This document shows, in pieces, positions 1-4,899 of a stretch of 6,785 bases of DNA; positions within the stretch are counted from its first letter, which is position 1; every line of letters begins with the position of its first letter. Location of the stretch: assembly GCA_017559555.1 (NCBI GenBank), contig JAFYRH010000029.1:1-6785 (forward strand). The letters run 5' to 3'. Both the position numbers and the translations under genes were made by a program. This DNA is from Clostridia bacterium. Lineage in GTDB: Bacteria; Bacillota; Clostridia; Oscillospirales; CAG-272. Under the pieces are notes generated by a model. The model was given only the letters and a program-made list of their open reading frames with translations. It did no database searches and was not told the DNA's origin.

Positions 1-759
1 AACGTACAGCGCGGAGGCCCCGGTCTTGGCGGTATTCAGCCCAGCCAATCCGACTATTTCCAAGCAACTAAGGCAGGCGGTCACGGTGACTTCCGTATGA
101 TCGTTTTGGCTCCTGCATCCGTTCAAGAGATGGCAGAGCTTACCGTTAAGGGATTTGAACTTGCCGATACATACCGCATGACGGCTATGATTTTGGCAGA
201 CGGTACTATGGGTCAAATGATGGAACCCGTTTCTCTTGATGATCTCGTGGTAAAGCCTGCGCCCGAAAAGCCTTGGGCAACCACAGGTACCAAGATGCAA
301 CGCGCACATAATATTACAAACTCGCTCTCCCTTATTCCCGAAGAACTCGAAAAGTTCAATTTCGCTCGCTATGAGCGCTATCGTACCATCGAAGAAAACG
401 AGGTAATGTATGAGGAATATATGATGGAAGATGCAGAAATCTGTATTGCTGCTTTCGGTATTGCCGCACGCGTTTCCAAAAACGCTATCAATGAGGCGAG
501 AAAGCAGGGGATTAAGGTTGGTATGATTCGTCCCATCACGCTTTGGCCTTTCCCGAAGGAAGTGTTCCGTCGTGCTGCAGATAAGGTTAATAGCTTTATT
601 TCTGTTGAACTTTCGATGGGTCAAATGATTGATGACGTTCGTCTTGCAACCGAATGCAAAAAGCCCGTAACGCTTTGCAACCGTGCAGGCGGTATGATTC
701 CGTCTCCCGATCAAGTACTCGAAGCCATTCAAAAAGCCGCGAAAGGAGGAGCAAACTAA
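1..759 (+). CDS. vorB: Branched-chain 2-oxoacid:ferredoxin oxidoreductase, alpha subunit (VorB), 3' part
   Basis: The reading frame is open from base 1 to the TAA at 757-759, so the gene is cut by the left edge. About 252 C-terminal residues remain of a family usually near 350-360. The enzyme class (VOR, 3-methyl-2-oxobutanoate:ferredoxin oxidoreductase) converts branched-chain 2-oxoacids plus CoA to acyl-CoA, CO2 and reduced ferredoxin in the cytoplasm, and can run in reverse. The visible segment opens with RGGPGLGGIQPSQSDYFQ, followed by GGHGD and LAPASVQEM, and later DGTMGQMMEP. These strings are typical of VorB-type alpha subunits and unlike the matching region of 2-oxoglutarate KorA proteins. 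The C-terminal half carries the domain with IRPITLWPFP, typical of the transketolase C-like fold. It overlaps the beta gene by one base (TAATG). Gene naming differs between databases, some calling the alpha subunit vorA. Substrate preference is inferred from family resemblance and from the adjacent ilvE. Confidence 0.9.
   Translation, partial: NVQRGGPGLGGIQPSQSDYFQATKAGGHGDFRMIVLAPASVQEMAELTVKGFELADTYRMTAMILADGTMGQMMEPVSLDDLVVKPAPEKPWATTGTKMQRAHNITNSLSLIPEELEKFNFARYERYRTIEENEVMYEEYMMEDAEICIAAFGIAARVSKNAINEARKQGIKVGMIRPITLWPFPKEVFRRAADKVNSFISVELSMGQMIDDVRLATECKKPVTLCNRAGGMIPSPDQVLEAIQKAAKGGAN
742..750 (+). promoter_or_regulatory. Ribosome binding site fixing the beta-subunit start
   Basis: AAAGGAGGA lies inside the last codons of the alpha gene, 8 bases before the ATG at 759. 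It decides the beta start: the same frame is open further upstream to an ATG at 654, but that one lacks a comparable site and would add residues unlike the family. Equivalent sites precede the other genes: AGGAGGA at 1501-1507, AAAGGG at 2062-2067, AGGAG at 3501-3505 and GAGGAGG at 4882-4888. Confidence 0.85.
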
Positions 760-1520
760 TGGTTGTATTTAAGAAACCCCACGCACTGACCGATGCACCT
801 ATGCATTATTGCCCCGGCTGTACCCACGGTATCGTTCACCGCTTGGTAGCCGAGGTTATTGATGAACTCGGTATTGAGGGCAGAACCATCGGCGTTGCTC
901 CTGTTGGATGCTCGGTTATGGCGTATAACTATTTTAACTGTGATATGATCGAAGCCGCTCACGGTCGTGCACCTGCTGTTGCTACCGGTGTTAAGCGTGC
1001 AAATCCCGAAGAACACATCGTTTTCACCTACCAAGGGGATGGTGACCTCGCGTCTATCGGTATGGCAGAGACTGTTCACGCAGCTGCAAGAAACGAAAAT
1101 ATCACCATTATCTTTATTAACAACGCAATTTACGGTATGACGGGTGGTCAAATGGCGCCTACGTCTTTGCCGGGTCAGGTTACGCAAACCTCTCCTTACG
1201 GACGTGATACCAACCATTGCGGTTTTCCGATTAAGGTATGCGAAATGCTTTCCGAATTGGATGGCCCCGAATACCTCGCGCGTGTTACTGTTAATAACGT
1301 AAAGAATGTAAACAACGCTAAAAAGGCTATTAAGAAAGCTTTCCAAAACCAAATTGACGGCAAGGGCTTTTCTATGGTAGAGGTTCTTTCCACTTGTCCC
1401 ACCAACTGGGGCATGACACCCGCAAAGGCTCTTCAATGGATTGACGAAAAGATGATTCCTTATTATCCCTTGGGCGTTTATAAGGATAGAAGTGCTGCAA
1501 AGGAGGAATCGGCAAAATGA
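759..1520 (+). CDS. 2-oxoacid:ferredoxin oxidoreductase, TPP-binding beta subunit
   Basis: This 253-residue protein is the thiamine-pyrophosphate-binding subunit of the VOR complex, working with the overlapping alpha gene and the following gamma gene. Near the N-terminus it has HYCPGC (residues 16-21), the cysteine motif common in these beta subunits. The TPP/Mg2+ motif begins with GDGD at residues 93-96 and closes with NN at 121-122, followed by YGMTGGQMAPTS. Length matches the family (about 250). The start at 759 is chosen because it overlaps the alpha stop by one base, has a strong AAAGGAGGA 8 bases upstream, and gives an N-terminus that runs directly into the HYCPGC motif. The stop at 1518-1520 overlaps the next ATG (ATGA), so translation of beta and gamma is probably coupled. 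The role is known for the family; branched-chain specificity is inferred from the alpha partner and from ilvE. Confidence 0.92.
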   Translation: MVVFKKPHALTDAPMHYCPGCTHGIVHRLVAEVIDELGIEGRTIGVAPVGCSVMAYNYFNCDMIEAAHGRAPAVATGVKRANPEEHIVFTYQGDGDLASIGMAETVHAAARNENITIIFINNAIYGMTGGQMAPTSLPGQVTQTSPYGRDTNHCGFPIKVCEMLSELDGPEYLARVTVNNVKNVNNAKKAIKKAFQNQIDGKGFSMVEVLSTCPTNWGMTPAKALQWIDEKMIPYYPLGVYKDRSAAKEESAK

Positions 1521-2050
1521 GTACAAAACAAATGCTGTTTTCCGGCTTTGGCGGACAGGGAATACTGTTTTCCGGTAAATTTATCGCATACAAGGGTTTG
1601 ATGGAGGATAAGCAGGTTAGCTGGTTACCTTCGTACGGTCCCGAAATGCGTGGTGGTACTGCAAGCTGCAGTGTTATCGTCAGTGATGAGTCCGTTGGCT
1701 CTCCTATTGTTTCCAATCCCGATATTTTGATTGCTATGAACCTGCCTTCTTTGGATAAGTTCGAGTCTTCGGTTGTCCCCGGCGGTATGATTTTTGCCGA
1801 TTCCACACTCATCGAACGCAAGGTTGCTCGCGACGACGTAAAAGTGTTCTATATTCCCGCAACACAGCTTGCAAGTGACAATGGAATTCCCACATTGGCA
1901 AATATGATTATTGTTGGTAAAGTTCTCAAAGAGATTGGCGACTACAACGAAGAAAACATTACCGCAGCGCTGAAAAAAGTAATTTCTGCAAAGCGTGCCG
2001 ATATGTTGGAAATCAACCTCGGTGCTATGCGTCTCGGCGCACAAAACTAA
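1517..2050 (+). CDS. 2-oxoacid:acceptor oxidoreductase, gamma subunit
   Basis: This 177-residue protein belongs to the POR/KOR/VOR gamma family (pyruvate/ketoisovalerate oxidoreductase catalytic domain). It shows the hallmark GFGGQGI at residues 10-16 and YGPEMRGG at residues 40-47, then a region typical of the family ending in NMIIVGKVL. Length agrees with the usual 175-185 residues. The gamma domain contributes to CoA binding and to assembly of the oxidoreductase with the alpha and beta subunits. Its ATG sits inside the beta stop (ATGA) and is preceded by AGGAGGA at 1501-1507, indicating translational coupling and roughly equal subunit production. A separate ferredoxin-type delta subunit is not seen downstream; in this family it is often encoded ahead of alpha, which lies outside the window. 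The symbol is left blank because naming (vorA/vorC) is inconsistent. Confidence 0.92.
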   Translation: MSTKQMLFSGFGGQGILFSGKFIAYKGLMEDKQVSWLPSYGPEMRGGTASCSVIVSDESVGSPIVSNPDILIAMNLPSLDKFESSVVPGGMIFADSTLIERKVARDDVKVFYIPATQLASDNGIPTLANMIIVGKVLKEIGDYNEENITAALKKVISAKRADMLEINLGAMRLGAQN

Positions 2051-2074
2051 TCAAAACAGAGAAAGGGTAACGCT

Positions 2075-3145
2075 ATGTTGAATATTTCTATTACGAAATG
2101 TGATACTCCCAAAGCAAAGCCGGATGCTTCTACTCTGGGATTTGGTAAAATCTTTACCGACCATATGTTCATGGTTGATTATTCTCACGAAAAGGGTTGG
2201 TACAATGCACGTATCATTCCGTTTGCTAACATTTCTCTCCATCCTGCATCCACCGTTTTGCATTATGGATCCGAAATTTTTGAAGGACTCAAGGCATATC
2301 GCCGTGCCGATGGCAAGGTTCAACTCTTTAGACCGTTAGAAAACATTCGTCGTATGAACAACTCTGCAGAACGTCTTTGCCTGCCGCAAATGGCAGAAGA
2401 GGATATGCTCCAAGCTCTTATGACTTTTGTAGAACTTGAGCAAGATTGGACACCTTCAGCTCCCGGAACATCGCTTTATTTGCGTCCGTTCCTTTTCGGA
2501 AATGATGAAACTCTCGGTGTTCATGCGGTTCATAATGCAACATTTGTTATCATTGCGTCTCCCGTAGGAAGCTACTATGCAGAGGGCATCAATCCCGTTC
2601 GCATTATGATTGAAGACGAGGATGTTCGTGCTGTTAGAGGCGGTACGGGTTATGCAAAGTGTGGCGGTAACTACGCCGCAAGTAACCGTGCCGGTGAAAG
2701 AGCCGCTCAAAAGGGATACTCTCAAGTGCTTTGGCTTGACGGTGTTGAGCGTAAGTACATTGAGGAAGTAGGCGCTATGAACGTTATGTTCAAAATTAAC
2801 GGTGAAATTGTTACACCTGCGCTTACCGGTTCCATTTTGCCCGGTATTACACGCAAGTCTTGTATCGAAGTTCTCAAAAATGAGGGTTACAAAGTAAGTG
2901 AAAGATTGCTTAGCATTGATGAACTTTCCGAAGCACTTGAAAACGGAACTCTTGAAGAGGCTTGGGGATGTGGAACTGCTGCAGTTGTTTCTCCCATTGG
3001 CGAGCTTTGCTACAAGGGCAAAAAGTATCCCGTAAACGACGGTAAGATTGGCACGGTCACACAATATTTGTACGATACTTTGACCGGTATTCAATGGGGT
3101 AAAATCGAAGATACCTACAATTGGACTTATCCGATTGAAAAATAA
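2075..3145 (+). CDS. ilvE: Branched-chain-amino-acid aminotransferase
   Basis: This 356-residue protein is a fold-type IV PLP enzyme that exchanges the amino group between glutamate and the 2-oxoacids of valine, isoleucine and leucine. Landmarks in order are HYGSEIFEGLKAYR near residues 63-76, YLRPFLFG, the PLP-lysine segment GYAKCGGNYAAS with the Schiff-base lysine at about K195, QVLWLDG, and EEVGAMNVMF from E230. The C-terminus has GCGTAAVVSPIGE, the phosphate-binding region. Length and the AKCGGNYA context fit the longer BCAT type (about 340-360 residues) rather than the roughly 300-residue E. coli type. It starts 24 bases after the gamma stop with an AAAGGG site, and no terminator or promoter is visible in that gap, so it is probably co-transcribed with the VOR genes. 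The pairing puts a 2-oxoacid maker or user directly beside the transaminase for the same compounds. Confidence 0.93.
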   Translation: MLNISITKCDTPKAKPDASTLGFGKIFTDHMFMVDYSHEKGWYNARIIPFANISLHPASTVLHYGSEIFEGLKAYRRADGKVQLFRPLENIRRMNNSAERLCLPQMAEEDMLQALMTFVELEQDWTPSAPGTSLYLRPFLFGNDETLGVHAVHNATFVIIASPVGSYYAEGINPVRIMIEDEDVRAVRGGTGYAKCGGNYAASNRAGERAAQKGYSQVLWLDGVERKYIEEVGAMNVMFKINGEIVTPALTGSILPGITRKSCIEVLKNEGYKVSERLLSIDELSEALENGTLEEAWGCGTAAVVSPIGELCYKGKKYPVNDGKIGTVTQYLYDTLTGIQWGKIEDTYNWTYPIEK

Positions 3146-3150
3146 TAGAA

Positions 3151-3214
3151 AATTTCAAAAAAACCTTGACAAATACATTTTGAAATGTTATAATAAGGCA
3201 TATTTTTTGAAATG
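3151..3214 (+). repeat. Three copies of a 10-bp motif at 27-bp steps around the promoter
   Basis: TTTTGAAATG occurs as an exact direct repeat at 3178-3187 and 3205-3214. Its reverse complement, with 9 of 10 bases matching (AATTTCAAAA), is at 3151-3160. The three start points are exactly 27 bases apart. The first two copies form a perfect 9-bp inverted repeat (3152-3160 with 3178-3186) that brackets the -35 box; the third lies just after the expected transcription start. The arrangement could be an operator for a dimeric repressor, but the stretch is very AT-rich, so chance similarity is possible. Confidence 0.4.
3166..3194 (+). promoter_or_regulatory. Consensus sigma-70/sigma-A promoter
   Basis: TTGACA at 3166-3171 and TATAAT at 3189-3194 are both exact consensus hexamers separated by the optimal 17 bases. 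Transcription should begin near 3201-3202, giving a leader of about 310 bases before the ATG at 3514. The promoter lies 20 bases after the ilvE stop, so the downstream operon has its own start independent of the VOR-ilvE transcript. A very strong promoter combined with a terminating T-box is the normal layout for tRNA-controlled attenuation. Confidence 0.9.
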
Positions 3215-3221
3215 CGTTGAA

Positions 3222-3474
3222 GGAATTATTTCTTTTTAGAACCTGATTTCAGAGAGACGGTGTTTGGTGTGAACCGTTACAGATAAAAAAGAAAGTCTCA
3301 TTCCGGAGCAGGGCTGCAGAATTTTTAGTAAGTAGTCACGGCATGCACCGTTATCAGAGCATAGGGCTTGTTTGAGCCTGTGAGGTGATCGATTTTAATC
3401 GATAACCGGGGTGGTACCGCGAATGAGAACATTCGTCCCCGAGGTGGATTATACGTCCGTCTCGGGGACTTTTT
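3222..3474 (+). promoter_or_regulatory. T-box riboswitch leader, probable leucine (CTC) specifier
   Basis: This is a transcriptional T-box that reads the charging state of a tRNA. Stem I has a possible base GGAAT (3222-3226) with ATTCC (3300-3304), an AGAGAG element (3251-3256), and an apical hairpin ACGGT/ACCGT (3257-3261 with 3273-3277) whose loop carries the conserved GGTG. The best specifier reading is CTC at 3297-3299, followed by A and then TTCCGGAG, the spacing I recall for other T-boxes; this indicates tRNA-Leu(GAG). A 6-bp stem ATCGAT/ATCGAT (3388-3393 with 3398-3403) is a good Stem III. The T-box is GGGTGGTACCGCG (3409-3421). The antiterminator is CGGGG (3407-3411) with CCCCG (3437-3441), bulge TGGTACC (3412-3418), plus helix CGAATG/CATTCG. 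The bulge TGGT pairs with ACCA, requiring discriminator base A, as in tRNA-Leu. Uncharged tRNA would stabilise this and prevent termination. T-box identity is near certain; the leucine assignment is an inference. Confidence 0.93.
3435..3474 (+). terminator. Intrinsic terminator of the T-box leader
   Basis: GTCCCCGAG (3435-3443) pairs with CTCGGGGAC (3461-3469). The stem extends inward through two G-T wobbles and GGA/TCC to about 14 base pairs with a 7-base loop (3449-3455). Five Ts follow at 3470-3474. Its 5' arm includes 3437-3441, the bases needed by the T-box antiterminator, so the two structures exclude each other. The remaining 39 bases to the ATG hold only the ribosome binding site. Confidence 0.93.
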
Positions 3475-3513
3475 ATATCGGGGCGGAAATGATTAAAAAA
3501 AGGAGACACAACT

Positions 3514-4899
3514 ATGAAAAGAATCAAAATTGCAGATGCAACGCTTTGCAGAGCCGACAATGCTTTTAGCTTCAAAGAAAAAATCGACATCGCACGTCAG
3601 CTCGAAAAATTGGACAGTGATGTAATCGAACTGCCAGAAATTCAAAACGTACGCATTGACACTCTCCTGATTAAGACCATTTCTACATTTGTAAAAAAGA
3701 GCGCAATTTCGGTTGCCGCGGGAATGAGTGTGGAGAGCGTAGAGAACGCTGCAATGGCACTTTCTACCGCAAAAAAGCCTTGCATTCGCATCGAACTTCC
3801 TGTATCTCCTGTCAGCATGGAGTATGTTTGCCATAAAAAGCCCGATAAAATGATTGCATGGGTAGAAAAGATAGTTTCTTTTGCAAAAGAAAAGTGTCCT
3901 ACGGTTGAATTTTGCGCTTTGGATGCTTCTCGCGCAGAGGGGACATTCTTGAATAGCATCGTCAACACCGCAATCAGTGCAGGTGCCAATGAAATTACGC
4001 TTTGCGATGATGCAGGCGAAATGTTACCGGATGATTTTGCAGAATTTGTAAAGAACGTAGCAGAGAATGTTTCTGTTCCCGTAAACGTTCGTTGCTCCAA
4101 TCAAAACGGTATGGCGAGTGCAAATGCCATTATGGCAGTTCGCGCAGGTGCTTCCGGTGTTAAAACGGCTGTGAGTGAAGTAGGCATCTCTTTGGAAAGC
4201 TTTGCCGCTATGGTGAAGAATTGCGGAAACCGCTACGGCTTTTGCTCAGATATTCGTTACACCGAGCTCAACCGAATCGTTAAGCAAATCGGTTGGGTAC
4301 TCAACAACGCAAAAAGTGCAAAGGGAAGTGTAACCTCTCTTGTTATTGATGATGAACCTATTCATTTGGATGCCAACGACGATAAGGACACGGTCGCTGC
4401 ATCTGTTGTAAAACTCGGATATGATCTTTCTGAAGAAGATAAAGCGCGTGTATATGAAGAATTTTTGCGCGTAGCCGCTAAAAAGAAGGTAGGATCGAAA
4501 GAACTTGAAGCAATTGTTGCAAGTGTTGCTTTGCAGGTTCCTCCCACATACGAGCTTGTCAACTATGTTGTAAACAGCGGTAATATCATTTCCACAAGTG
4601 CACAAATCACGCTCCGCAAGGATGGCAAGGATTTAACCGGTATTTGCATTGGCGACGGTCCTATTGATGCCGCTTTTTCCGCGATTGGTCAAATCATTGG
4701 CTATCGTTATGAATTGGATGATTTCCAAATTCAAGCTGTTACCGAGGGTACCGAAGCGATGGGTTCGGCGCTCGTTAAACTTCGCTCCGACGGAAAACTC
4801 TATTCGGGCAACGGTATTTCCACAGATATTATCGGTGCCGGTATTCGTGCGTATATCAATGCCGTTAACAAAATTGTTTATGAGGAGGCAACAGAATGA
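3514..4899 (+). CDS. LeuA-like protein: degenerate HMGL-type barrel plus intact leucine-regulatory domain
   Basis: This 461-residue protein is shorter than typical LeuA (about 500-520). Residues 1 to about 240 align by eye with the synthase barrel (EKIDIARQLEKLDSDVIE), but the signatures are altered. DTTLRDGEQ is replaced by DATLCRADN (residues 8-16), losing the catalytic Arg and a metal-binding Asp. The HCHND metal motif is replaced by RCSNQ (193-197), and GERAGN is not recognisable. The SGIHQ and GKHSGR parts of the usual middle region are missing. In contrast, the C-terminal LeuA regulatory (dimerisation) domain, from about residue 340, looks complete: GDGPIDAAFSAI from 380, VTEGTEAMG from 409 and SGNGISTDII from 431. 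In LeuA this domain binds leucine for feedback inhibition. It is the first gene behind the leucine T-box, has AGGAG at 3501-3505, and overlaps the next gene by ATGA. I infer a leucine-sensing or scaffold protein, or an enzyme with changed chemistry, not 2-isopropylmalate synthase. Confidence 0.82.
   Translation: MKRIKIADATLCRADNAFSFKEKIDIARQLEKLDSDVIELPEIQNVRIDTLLIKTISTFVKKSAISVAAGMSVESVENAAMALSTAKKPCIRIELPVSPVSMEYVCHKKPDKMIAWVEKIVSFAKEKCPTVEFCALDASRAEGTFLNSIVNTAISAGANEITLCDDAGEMLPDDFAEFVKNVAENVSVPVNVRCSNQNGMASANAIMAVRAGASGVKTAVSEVGISLESFAAMVKNCGNRYGFCSDIRYTELNRIVKQIGWVLNNAKSAKGSVTSLVIDDEPIHLDANDDKDTVAASVVKLGYDLSEEDKARVYEEFLRVAAKKKVGSKELEAIVASVALQVPPTYELVNYVVNSGNIISTSAQITLRKDGKDLTGICIGDGPIDAAFSAIGQIIGYRYELDDFQIQAVTEGTEAMGSALVKLRSDGKLYSGNGISTDIIGAGIRAYINAVNKIVYEEATE

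Noticed and set aside
654..758. Upstream in-frame extension of the beta subunit to an ATG at 654
   Set aside because: It would lie wholly within the alpha gene, the extra residues are basic and serine/arginine-rich, unlike the family, and the ATG at 759 has a near-perfect ribosome binding site.
756..1526. Long open frame on the minus strand (256 codons) opposite the beta subunit gene
   Set aside because: It exactly mirrors a well-supported TPP-binding gene, has no recognisable motifs, and is a codon-usage shadow. The same applies to the other minus-strand frames over 1625-2044, 2456-3094, 3493-3834, 4246-4605 and 5433-5825.
3152..3186. The 9-bp inverted repeat after ilvE as a transcription terminator
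   Set aside because: The stem is AT-only apart from one pair, the loop is 17 bases, no T-run follows, and it overlaps a consensus promoter.
3295..3297. GTC (valine) as T-box specifier codon
   Set aside because: Counting from the following TTCCGGAG element places the codon at CTC 3297-3299 with the usual purine after it. GTC is kept only as the main alternative, since no covariance model could be run.
3354..3590. Minus-strand open frame crossing the T-box, terminator and start of the LeuA-like gene
   Set aside because: It runs through conserved RNA structure on the other strand and has no family resemblance.
3514..4899. Annotation as a functional 2-isopropylmalate synthase (leuA)
   Set aside because: The LRDGxQ and HxH signature residues for catalysis and metal binding are substituted, although the regulatory domain and overall pattern are LeuA-like.
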